Below, one piece after another: positions 8,431 through 14,791 of a stretch of 19,071 bases of DNA. Numbering within the stretch: the first letter of the stretch is position 1; each line of letters starts with the position of its first letter. A model generated the notes under the pieces. The model ran no database searches and was not told the origin of the DNA. It saw nothing but the letters and a program-made list of their open reading frames with translations. The translations under genes and the position numbers were made by a program. The DNA is from JACKJP01 sp050186955. GTDB lineage: Bacteria > Pseudomonadota > Alphaproteobacteria > Rhizobiales > Tepidamorphaceae. The stretch spans positions 1 through 19,071 of the forward strand of contig JBFWXZ010000045.1 of assembly GCA_050186955.1 (NCBI GenBank), written 5' to 3'.

Positions 8431-8671
8431 TCGGCGTTAGAAGGCGAGGGGCTTCGACCGCCTGTACGGCGACACATGTTCTCAACTCGCGACAAGTCGA
8501 ACGATCCATGGAGCCCGCATTGCCGGTAACCCGTCAGGCCGACATCAGCGGAGGCGTCTCCTCTGTCCAGGTCCGTTGCCCAAGACGCTCTGCGTCATCG
8601 GCCTCCGGGTTCGGGTCCGCTGCGTCGCGTCCCGGTCGCAAGACCGGGCCGTCCTGGAAAGCCGCCGCGCG
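8431..8671. other. Convergent non-coding gap with a GCAA-capped hairpin
   Basis: No convincing gene is seen in these 241 bp. The main element is a perfect 7-bp stem at 8631-8648 (CCCGGTC / GACCGGG) closed by a GCAA tetraloop, positioned to end transcription from either side. A smaller stem, GACGC/GCGTC, lies at 8584-8596. Open frames through this stretch show no family resemblance. Confidence 0.5.
8631..8648. terminator. GNRA-loop hairpin, candidate bidirectional terminator
   Basis: CCCGGTC-GCAA-GACCGGG forms a fully paired GC-rich stem between the convergent GST operon and the dadA gene. No U-tract follows on either strand, so this is a candidate terminator supported mainly by position and stability. 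Confidence 0.42.
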
Positions 8672-9931
8672 CTAGCCGGCGTATCGCGCCGGGCCGAGGT
8701 CGTCCATCGCGATTTCCGGCTTTTTGCCGAGCACGGTGTCGGCGACCGCGCGGCCGGACCCGCAGGCCATCGTCCAGCCGAGCGTGCCGTGCCCGGTGTT
8801 GAGGAAGAGGTTCGCGTATCGCGATGCGCCGAGCACCGGCGTGCCGTCCGGCGTCATCGGGCGAAGGCCGGTCCAGCCCTCCGCCCTGGCGAGGTCGCCG
8901 CCGCCCGGGAACAGGTCGTCGACCACGAAGCGGACGGTATCGGTCGCATGCGGGCCGAGGCGGTTCGAGTAGCCGGCGATCTCGGCGGTTCCAGCGACCC
9001 GGATGCGGTCTCCCAGCCGGGTGATGGCGACCTTGTGGGTCTCGTCCATGATCGTCGATTGCGGCGCGCGCGCCTCGTCGGTCACCGGCAGCGTCACCGA
9101 ATATCCCTTCACCGGATAGACCGGCAGCCGGATGCCGATCGGGTTCAGCGCCCGCGGACCGTGGCTGCCCAGTGCGCAGACATAGGCGTCGCCCTCGACG
9201 CGGCCGGCGATCTCGGTGTCGATCCCTGCGACGCGGTCGTTCTCGATGGCGATGGCGCGGATCGACTGGCCGTACTGGAAGACGACGCCCATCTCCGCGC
9301 AGCGGTCGGCGAGGCCCTGGGTGAAGAGGCGGCAGTCGCCCGTCCGGTCAGCGGTCAGCCGCAGCCCGCCGACGAACTTGTCGCGGACATTGGCGAGCGC
9401 CGGCTCGGCGCCGATGCAGCCGTCGCGGTCGAGGACCTCGAACGGCGAATCGAATTCGGCGAGGATCTCCTGGTCGGCCTTCGAGCCCTTCAGCTGCTTC
9501 TCGTTGCGGAACAGCTGCAGCGTGCCCTGGGAGCGCCCGTCATAGTCGATGCCCGTTTCCGCGATCAGGTCGGGCAGCAGGTCGCGCGAGTAGTTGGAGA
9601 TGCGCACCATGCGGCTCTTGTTGACGCGGTAGCTCGCCTCGTTGCAGTTGCGCAGCATCTGCAGCCCCCACATCCACATGGTCGGGCTGATCAGCGGCCA
9701 GATGAAGAGCGGCCGGCGCTTCATGAAAAGCCACTTCAGCGCCTTCATAGGCACGCCGGGCGCCGCCCAGGGCGAGGTCATGCCGTAGCTGAGCTCGCCG
9801 GCATTGGCGTAGCTCGTCTCCAGCCCCGGCCCGATCTGCCTGTCGAGCACCGTGACCTCTGCGCCGCCCTTGGCGAGGTAGTAGGCGGTGGTGACGCCGA
9901 TCACACCGGCGCCCATCACGACGACTTTCAT
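8672..9931 (-). CDS. dadA: D-amino acid dehydrogenase (DadA family FAD oxidoreductase)
   Basis: This is a 419-residue flavoprotein, close to the 416-434 residues normal for DadA. It oxidises D-amino acids to 2-imino acids, which then give 2-oxo acids plus ammonia, and passes electrons to the respiratory chain at the inner membrane. The N-terminus is the FAD dinucleotide-binding motif GAGVIGVTTAYYLAKGG, with an acidic end of strand two in VLDRQ. Family-specific segments are SYANAGELSYG near 40, PSWAAP-like SPWAAPGVP near 54, GLRPMTPDGTPVLG near 355 and NTGHGTLGWTMACGSG near 377. GGGAGAA just upstream of the ATG is a good ribosome site. It lies 226 bp downstream of the GntR gene on the same strand. 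RidA across the divergent region is a natural partner because it hydrolyses imino acids. Confidence 0.93.
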   Translation of the reverse strand: MKVVVMGAGVIGVTTAYYLAKGGAEVTVLDRQIGPGLETSYANAGELSYGMTSPWAAPGVPMKALKWLFMKRRPLFIWPLISPTMWMWGLQMLRNCNEASYRVNKSRMVRISNYSRDLLPDLIAETGIDYDGRSQGTLQLFRNEKQLKGSKADQEILAEFDSPFEVLDRDGCIGAEPALANVRDKFVGGLRLTADRTGDCRLFTQGLADRCAEMGVVFQYGQSIRAIAIENDRVAGIDTEIAGRVEGDAYVCALGSHGPRALNPIGIRLPVYPVKGYSVTLPVTDEARAPQSTIMDETHKVAITRLGDRIRVAGTAEIAGYSNRLGPHATDTVRFVVDDLFPGGGDLARAEGWTGLRPMTPDGTPVLGASRYANLFLNTGHGTLGWTMACGSGRAVADTVLGKKPEIAMDDLGPARYAG

Positions 9932-10157
9932 GCGTGTTCTCCCGTAACCCAGTCGGGGCGAATATGTGCCAGCGCGCCCGAAATGTCGCTTGCGAAACCG
10001 CCCGGGCCGCCTCTCGCCATCCGATTAGTCGCCCGACCCGGCGGGACAGCGCCGGCAGGCGCGCCGGACCCGAATTCGCGCAGGCCGGCGGTCTGGAAAT
10101 GCGCGGAACGAAATCCGGAAATCACTTCATGGGGTCCGTTCGGCGGATCGGAGTAGT
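9932..10157. other. Intergenic region upstream of dadA
   Basis: No protein-like frame was seen in these 226 bp between the GntR gene and dadA. The region carries the dadA ribosome site on the minus strand. A perfect dyad, GAGTAG-T-CTACTC, spans 10151-10163 and overlaps the GntR stop codon. A separate dadA promoter may lie here, but no clear hexamer pair was found. Confidence 0.4.
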
Positions 10158-10862
10158 CTACTCGCTGCCGATCTCGCCATACTCCTTCAGGACGTCCGCT
10201 ATGGAGCTGTACATGTTCTCTTTCGGCTTGATCATCGCCCGGTCGGCGACGGCGCCGAGGTGGCGGGTCATCGCCGCGACCGCGTCGTCGCGGGCGCCGC
10301 TGGCGAGATAGTCGATGATGGCTCGGTGTTCGGCGACGCCGCATTCGACCGAAACCGGCCTGCTGTAGAGGGCGAGGATCAGCGTGCTCTTGGACGTGAA
10401 CTCGCGCGTATAGCGCATCAGGAACTTGCTGCCGGTCAATTCGGCCAGGCTGACGTGAAACTCGCCGCCGAGGCGGATGGAAAGCGCGTGCTTCTTCTCC
10501 TTCAGCGCGCGATCCTCGTCGTCGACGAAGGCCCTGAGCTTCGCGATCTGCGCCTCATCGAGCGAGCCGGCCAGCCGGCTCACGACGAGCTTCTCCAGGG
10601 CGATGCGCATCTCGAACACTTCCAGCGCTTCCTCCCAGCTCGGCTCCGCCACGAAGGCGCCGCGATTGCGTCGGTGCTCGACCAGTCCCTCGGCGGCGAG
10701 CACGGCCAGCGCCTCGCGGACTATCGTCCGGCTGACGCAGAACTGCTCGCCGATCGTGTCCTCGGGGAGCCGGGAGCCGACCGGTAGCGCCTGTTCTATG
10801 ATCGCGTATCGGAGAGCCCGCGCGATGCTGTCGGCCCGTTTCGCGCCTTTGGTTTCTGACAA
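10158..10862 (-). CDS. GntR family regulator, FadR/FCD subfamily
   Basis: This is a ligand-responsive DNA-binding protein of about 234 residues. A winged helix-turn-helix occupies roughly residues 8-72 (IARALRYAIIEQALPVGSRL, then CVSRTIVREALAVLAAEGLV). An all-helical FCD domain follows, with the metal/ligand-site histidines in GEFHVSL, AEHRAI and TRHLGAV. The frame stays open far upstream without an ATG. I place the start at a TTG, giving MSETKGAKRADS, because GGA lies 9 nt upstream and the family domain begins a few residues later. The extra 94 residues of the longer frame are Arg/Pro-rich and family-free. It is divergent from the second TRAP operon and upstream of dadA, so it probably controls both, most likely as a repressor relieved by a carboxylate or amino acid. 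Confidence 0.9.
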   Translation of the reverse strand: MSETKGAKRADSIARALRYAIIEQALPVGSRLPEDTIGEQFCVSRTIVREALAVLAAEGLVEHRRNRGAFVAEPSWEEALEVFEMRIALEKLVVSRLAGSLDEAQIAKLRAFVDDEDRALKEKKHALSIRLGGEFHVSLAELTGSKFLMRYTREFTSKSTLILALYSRPVSVECGVAEHRAIIDYLASGARDDAVAAMTRHLGAVADRAMIKPKENMYSSIADVLKEYGEIGSE

Positions 10863-11151
10863 AGCTAAAGATCCATTCCCGGAACAAGGGGTGTGAGGGT
10901 TCGGCCGAGCGAGACGCGACCCAAAAAATATCGATCCAAGCCGTTTCCGCAAGGAGCCGGGACGCCGCCGCCACGGTGGCGCGACGGAGGCCGTCGGCGG
11001 CGAACCTCGCCAGGCGGACGACGGACAGGGAGGCCTCGCCGGCGCGAAGCCGGAGGCGCCGCGCCCGCTCCTTTGAAACCGAAGCCCATGCCACCGGGGA
11101 ATCTCACGTTGTGCAAAATAGCCGCCCGAAGCCAATCCTAACATACGTCAA

Positions 11152-11165
11152 AATCGTATACGATT
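11152..11165. promoter_or_regulatory. Perfect 14-bp palindrome, candidate GntR operator
   Basis: AATCGTATACGATT is its own reverse complement. The GTATAC core with flanking T/A resembles sites bound by FCD-type GntR regulators. It lies between the divergent GntR gene and the TRAP operon, directly upstream of a TTGACT hexamer. Binding is inferred, not shown. Confidence 0.6.
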
Positions 11166-11180
11166 CTTATTACAATTGTC

Positions 11181-11209
11181 TTGACTTAAAAACCGCACAG
11201 CGCCATCCT
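11181..11209 (+). promoter_or_regulatory. Candidate sigma-70 promoter for TRAP operon 2 (TTGACT / CATCCT)
   Basis: TTGACT matches five of six bases of the -35 consensus. A 17-nt spacer leads to CATCCT, which matches only three of six -10 positions. It lies just downstream of the 14-bp palindrome, a fitting position for repression. A second option is the perfect TATAAT at 11302-11307, nearer the gene, with only a poorly spaced TTTACC at 11276-11281 as its -35. Confidence 0.35.
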
Positions 11210-11341
11210 ACCCTTGGCGCAAAGTTGAAACCGGTGAAATCCGGAGCTTTGTATGTATAGTTGTTACAAACGGCATTTACCTCCGATGTGCCGGGGTAAA
11301 TTATAATAATAAAATACGTACTGTGAATCAGGGACGGGGAT

Positions 11342-11878
11342 GTGATTTTATCGAAGTTTTTCAGTTTCCTGAATTGTTGCATCCGTTTATCGGTTGCAAT
11401 CCTGTTTGTTATTATGTGCTCGATGGCACTGTTTCAGGTTTCCGTCAGGCTCGTTCTCAGTGATTTGGGAATCGTTTCGTCAGTCCCCTGGAGCGAGGAG
11501 CTCGGGCGGTTCGCCATGATCTGGATGATATTCCTGGGCGCCGCCTACGCGGTGGGTTCCGGCCAGATGGTGGCTCTGCAGCTCATATTGCAGCGGCTTC
11601 CGCAGGGCGCGCGCCTGTTCGTCGAAGGCATCATCACGCTTGTCGTCATCGGCTTTGCCGGCTTGATGATCAGAATAGGCCTTCAGATGACTCGGTTCGG
11701 CTGGATCGAGAAAAGCCCGGTTCTGCAGATAGACAAGGCGTTCGTTTATTTCGCCATGCCGATCTCTTCCGCGCTTATTATAATATACGCGCTGATCGTA
11801 TTCCTTGACCGACTGCTGAAATACTTTCGCGGCGCCGCGCGCGGGCTGGATCTGAACGCGGGCTGCCGGAAATGGTAA
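11342..11878 (+). CDS. dctQ: TRAP transporter small permease subunit, DctQ family (system 2)
   Basis: This is a 178-residue inner-membrane protein with four hydrophobic helices (about residues 15-35, 52-72, 90-112 and 133-157) and the family-like segment WSEELGRFAMIWMIFLGAAY. The start is GTG, supported by AGGGA at 11330-11334, seven bases upstream. The first 50 or so codons are notably AT-rich compared with the rest of the window, perhaps to keep the initiation region unstructured. It overlaps the large permease gene by 7 bp (ATGGTAA), so the two are translationally coupled. Gene order here is Q-M-P, unlike the P-Q-M order of the first transporter. Confidence 0.93.
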   Translation: MILSKFFSFLNCCIRLSVAILFVIMCSMALFQVSVRLVLSDLGIVSSVPWSEELGRFAMIWMIFLGAAYAVGSGQMVALQLILQRLPQGARLFVEGIITLVVIGFAGLMIRIGLQMTRFGWIEKSPVLQIDKAFVYFAMPISSALIIIYALIVFLDRLLKYFRGAARGLDLNAGCRKW

Positions 11879-13143
11879 GCGCGTTCGTCCTCCTCTTCTT
11901 CCTCTTCGTTCTCGGCGTCCCCATCGCCTTCGCGCTGGGCGTGGCGCCGCTGATCGCGCTGAGCGAACGCCACATTCCGCTGCTGGCGGTCGGCCAGGTC
12001 GCCTTCGAGTCGCTCGACTCCTTCGTGCTGATGGCGATCCCCTTTTTCATACTCGCGGGGAAGCTCATGCAGGCCGGCGGCGTCGCGCAGCGGCTGGTCG
12101 AACTCGCGGTGGCAATCGTCGGATGGATGCGCGGCGGGCTGGCGAGCGCCGCCGTCGTGACCTCGATGTTCTTCGCGACGATGTCGGGCTCCTCCTCGGC
12201 GACCGCGGCGGCCGTCGGGTCGGCGCTGATCCCGGAGATGGAGCGCGGCCGGTATCCGCGTCCCTTCGCGGCGGCGTCGATCGCCTCCTCCGCGGAGCTC
12301 GGCGCGATCATCCCGCCCTCGGTTCCGATGATCGTCTACGCGGTCGTCGCCGGCGTCTCCATCAAGGATCTCTTCCTCGCGGGAATCCTGCCCGGCCTGC
12401 TGATCGGCATCTCGCTGATCGCCCTCATCTACGGCGTCGCCAGAAGCCGCGACTACGGCGTCGTGACGTCCTATCCCTTCAGGGAATGGCTTCCGCGCTT
12501 CGGCCGCGAGCTGCGGCGGTCGTCGCTTTCGATCCTGATCCCGGTGATCGTCCTCGGCGGGATATATGGAGGCTTCTTCACGCCCACCGAGGCGGCGGTG
12601 GTCTCCGTGCTCTATGCACTTTTCCTGGGGCTGATCGTCTACAGGACCATCCGCTGGCGCGATCTGCTCGGCATCTTCGCCGACGCCGGCATCACCTCGG
12701 CGATCGTTCTCATAATCGTCGGGTTCGCGTCGGTGTTCGCCTACACGCTGTCGATCCACCAGATCCCGCAGATGCTGGCGAAATACATCGTCTCCATCTC
12801 GGATAGCCCGTTCGTGTTCCTGCTCGCGGTAAACGTGCTTCTGTTCACCGTCGGCATGTTCATCGAGACCCTAGCCGCGGTGATCATCGTCACGCCGATA
12901 CTGGCTCCGATCGCGGTCAGCTTCGGCATCGATCCCATTCATTTCGGAATCGTGGTGATCGTGAACCTGGCCATCGGAATGGTTACGCCGCCGGTGGGCG
13001 TGAATCTGTTCATCGTTTCGCAGATCGCAAATATCGAGATTGAAAGATTGGTGCGGCCGCTCGCCTTGTTCATGGCCGTATTGATCGTCGATCTTATGTT
13101 GATCTCCTACATTCCGTTATTCGTGAAATTCTTCGTCAATTAA
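11872..13143 (+). CDS. dctM: TRAP transporter large permease subunit, DctM family (system 2)
   Basis: This 423-residue polytopic membrane protein has about 11-13 hydrophobic segments and is the Na+-driven transport subunit. Landmarks are FVLMAIPFFILAGKLM near residue 50, TMSGSSSATAAAVGS near 104, IIPPSVPMIVYA near 142, GGFFTPTEAAVVSVLYA near 230 and GMVTPPVGVNLFIV near 366. Its ATG lies inside the end of the small permease gene. The last 40 or so codons shift to AT-rich synonymous choices, continuing through the 56-bp gap into the binding-protein gene. Confidence 0.95.
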   Translation: MVSAFVLLFFLFVLGVPIAFALGVAPLIALSERHIPLLAVGQVAFESLDSFVLMAIPFFILAGKLMQAGGVAQRLVELAVAIVGWMRGGLASAAVVTSMFFATMSGSSSATAAAVGSALIPEMERGRYPRPFAAASIASSAELGAIIPPSVPMIVYAVVAGVSIKDLFLAGILPGLLIGISLIALIYGVARSRDYGVVTSYPFREWLPRFGRELRRSSLSILIPVIVLGGIYGGFFTPTEAAVVSVLYALFLGLIVYRTIRWRDLLGIFADAGITSAIVLIIVGFASVFAYTLSIHQIPQMLAKYIVSISDSPFVFLLAVNVLLFTVGMFIETLAAVIIVTPILAPIAVSFGIDPIHFGIVVIVNLAIGMVTPPVGVNLFIVSQIANIEIERLVRPLALFMAVLIVDLMLISYIPLFVKFFVN

Positions 13144-13199
13144 ACGTCGAAACTGAAGTCCATCTATTTCACCTTGGATACAATCGAAAGGAGAAGGGA

Positions 13200-14186
13200 A
13201 TGACTATTGCTAAAAGAATTATCGGGGCGGTGATGTTCGCCCTGATGATGCCGGCTACCGCGTTCGCGCAGTCGTACGAGCTGAACATCGGTCACGTGCT
13301 CAACGAGAAGAGCTCCTATCAGGCCGGAATGACCTATTTCGCCGACACCATGTCGGCGCGCACGAACGGCGCCTTCAAGACCAACATCTTCCCGGCGGCC
13401 GGTCTCGGCGGCGAACTGAGGCTCGTGCAGGGCGCGATGACCGGCACCGTGGACGCCTTCATCATCGGGCAGCCGTCCCTCGAGTCGACCATCCCGCAGT
13501 TCAAGATCCTTTCCCTGCCGTTCCTGTTCGAGAGCGAGGAACAGGCGGTGAAGCTGCTGCGCGGTTCGTTCGGCCAGAAGTTCCTCGACCTGCTGCCCGA
13601 ATACAATCTCGTGGGCCTCGGCTGGGCCGGCGTGTTCTCGCGCGGCCTCCCGGCCAACAAGGCCGTCGCCTCCCTTGACGACATGAGCGGGATGAAGGTG
13701 CGCGTCATGCAGTCTCCGGGCTATGTGGAGACGTTCGCCGCGCTCGGCAGCCAGCCCACCCCCATCGCTTTCGGCGAGCTCTTCATGTCGCTGCAGACCG
13801 GCGTCGTGGACGCGACCGATCTCAGCCCCGATCTGGTGATCTCCGGTCAGTTCATGGATGCGATCAGCCACTATTCGAAGATGCGGATCCACCAGCTGCC
13901 GTCGATCTTCATCATCTCGAAGAGCAAGTTCGATTCCTTCCCCGAGGACATCCAGAAGCTGGTCCTCGAGGTCGGATCGGAAGCGACGATGGTCGCGATC
14001 GAGGAGCAGCGTCGCGCCATGGCCGACGGCCTCGAGGCGATGGCGAAGAAGGGGATCGCAATCACCGAGCCGGACCAGTCGCAGTTCGAGCAGGCCGCCA
14101 AGAAGGCGTGGCCCTCGATCCTCAAGGACGTTCCCCAGGCGGACGAGTTCCTCGCCGCGCTCGAGGCGGCAAAGAAGGCCGAATAA
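13200..14186 (+). CDS. dctP: TRAP transporter substrate-binding protein, DctP family (system 2)
   Basis: This 328-residue periplasmic receptor has a short Sec signal peptide (KRIIGAVMFALMMPATAFA-Q, cleavage near residue 23). The mature protein shows DctP landmarks: LNIGHVLNEKSSYQ, the MKVRVMQSPGYV segment with the probable carboxylate-binding arginine, the GELFMSLQTGVVDATD motif near 200, and a long C-terminal helix. AAGGAG at 13188-13193 gives a strong ribosome site. It closes the transporter and is followed by a powerful stem-loop, which fits the higher dosage binding proteins need. Context (DadA, RidA, aminoaldehyde-type ALDH) suggests an amino acid or related nitrogen compound as ligand. 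TRAP receptors more often bind plain carboxylates, so this is tentative. Confidence 0.95.
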   Translation: MTIAKRIIGAVMFALMMPATAFAQSYELNIGHVLNEKSSYQAGMTYFADTMSARTNGAFKTNIFPAAGLGGELRLVQGAMTGTVDAFIIGQPSLESTIPQFKILSLPFLFESEEQAVKLLRGSFGQKFLDLLPEYNLVGLGWAGVFSRGLPANKAVASLDDMSGMKVRVMQSPGYVETFAALGSQPTPIAFGELFMSLQTGVVDATDLSPDLVISGQFMDAISHYSKMRIHQLPSIFIISKSKFDSFPEDIQKLVLEVGSEATMVAIEEQRRAMADGLEAMAKKGIAITEPDQSQFEQAAKKAWPSILKDVPQADEFLAALEAAKKAE

Positions 14187-14206
14187 CCCGCCGGACCCTT
14201 GCTGCG

Positions 14207-14237
14207 CCGCCCGGCCGACGAACCGTCGGCCGGGCGG
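14207..14237 (+). other. Perfect 14-bp intercistronic stem-loop after the binding-protein gene
   Basis: CCGCCCGGCCGACG pairs fully with CGTCGGCCGGGCGG across a 3-nt AAC loop, starting 20 nt after the dctP stop. Only TT follows, so it is not a full intrinsic terminator. Such structures commonly protect the 3' end of binding-protein mRNA or cause partial termination before lower-dosage genes, here ridA and the aldehyde dehydrogenase. Confidence 0.75.
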
Positions 14238-14282
14238 TTCGCCGACGCCATAAACCGATTTTCTAGAGAGGAAGTTCTTCGA

Positions 14283-14657
14283 ATGCGAAATGCTGTTGAC
14301 GTGAAGCTCCAGCCTATCAACGCGCCCCTGGAATGGGCGGTGACAATGGACGGGCATTTCTATGCCGCGCTGATCGCGGTGAGGCCCGACGGATCGATGG
14401 ACACGGGCGATATCGTCGCGCAGACCACGTTGACGATGGACAATCTGAAGCACTGCGTCGAAGCGGCGGGCGGCACCATGGCGGACATCGCCCAGGTCGT
14501 CATCTACCTGACCGACAGGAGCGACGCCGCGAAGATGAACGAGGTCTACGGGAAATATTTCGAGGCGCCGTATCCCAACCGCGCCACCGTGGTGATCTCC
14601 GAGCTGATGGTTCCCGGCTGCATCATCGAGGTCGTGGCCTACGGGCACGTCAAATAG
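14283..14657 (+). CDS. ridA: RidA family (YjgF/YER057c/UK114) enamine/imine deaminase-like protein
   Basis: This 124-residue cytoplasmic protein has the RidA size and fold. The core is visible in FYAALIAVRPDGSMDTGDIVAQT, TMDNLKHCVEAAGGTMADIAQVVIYLTD, YGKYFEAPYPNRATVVISELM and the closing IIEVVAYGHVK. The arginine in PNRATV corresponds to the conserved substrate-carboxylate arginine of active RidA proteins. It hydrolyses reactive 2-imino or enamino acids to 2-oxo acids and ammonia. AGAGAGGAAG upstream supports this ATG over longer frames. It sits between the TRAP receptor and an aldehyde dehydrogenase and shares the locus with DadA, whose imino-acid products are its expected substrates. It may belong to a Rid subfamily other than archetypal RidA. 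Confidence 0.92.
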   Translation: MRNAVDVKLQPINAPLEWAVTMDGHFYAALIAVRPDGSMDTGDIVAQTTLTMDNLKHCVEAAGGTMADIAQVVIYLTDRSDAAKMNEVYGKYFEAPYPNRATVVISELMVPGCIIEVVAYGHVK

Positions 14658-14679
14658 CCTCGCCGGAACCTATCCGGAA

Positions 14680-14735
14680 GCCGGGCGGACGCGTCGAGGG
14701 AGCCTTCGCTTCCCGTATCGGACGCGGCGCCCGGC
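14680..14735 (+). other. Long-range inverted repeat in the ridA-aldehyde dehydrogenase gap
   Basis: GCCGGGCG at 14680-14687 is complementary to CGCCCGGC at 14728-14735, enclosing 40 nt that repeats CGGACGCG near both ends. It could fold as an extended hairpin ahead of the tandem repeats and the TTG-started gene. Function is unknown. Confidence 0.35.
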
Positions 14736-14749
14736 AACCCCCAGAAAGA

Positions 14750-14791
14750 ATGAGGCAGGTGCAATGAGGCAAGTGCAATGAGGCAGGTGCA
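14750..14791 (+). repeat. Three tandem 14-bp repeats forming chained five-codon mini-ORFs
   Basis: Units ATGAGGCAGGTGCA, ATGAGGCAAGTGCA and ATGAGGCAGGTGCA are contiguous. Each begins with ATG. Because 14 is not a multiple of three, each encodes a five-codon peptide (MRQVQ, MRQVQ, MRQVH) whose TGA overlaps the next start. The last TGA (14793-14795) overlaps the TTG start of the aldehyde dehydrogenase. Each unit carries GAGG about 8 nt before the following start, so it can act as a ribosome site. Confidence 0.85.

Larger units (their letters stand above)
10863..11341. promoter_or_regulatory. Divergent regulatory region of GntR/dadA and TRAP operon 2
   Basis: These 479 bp hold no convincing gene. 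The left half (to about 11100) is GC-rich with short stems such as GCCAC/GTGGC. The right half is sharply AT-rich. It contains a perfect 14-bp palindrome (11152-11165), a smaller ACAATTGT palindrome (11172-11179), a TTGACT hexamer (11181-11186), a 6-bp stem GCGCCA/TGGCGC (11200-11220), a TTTGTA/TACAAA dyad (11248-11270) and a perfect TATAAT (11302-11307). Together these look like the operator and promoter area for the transport operon. Confidence 0.6.

Noticed and set aside
8427..8675. Possible 82-codon ORF between the YfcG-like gene and dadA
   Set aside because: No ribosome site, no recognisable motif, and it overlaps the convergent hairpin region and the dadA end.
9928..10344. Minus-strand frame between GntR and dadA
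   Set aside because: Its first half is an out-of-frame shadow of the GntR gene and the rest is low-complexity. It shows no family motif.
13164..14648. Long minus-strand open frame opposite the second TRAP receptor and ridA
   Set aside because: It is an antisense frame created by strong third-position GC bias. The + strand shows signal peptide, DctP and RidA motifs with ribosome sites.
14750..14791. The three 14-bp repeats as a CRISPR array or iteron
   Set aside because: The units are contiguous with no spacers, there are only three, and they sit exactly at a translation start without replication genes nearby.
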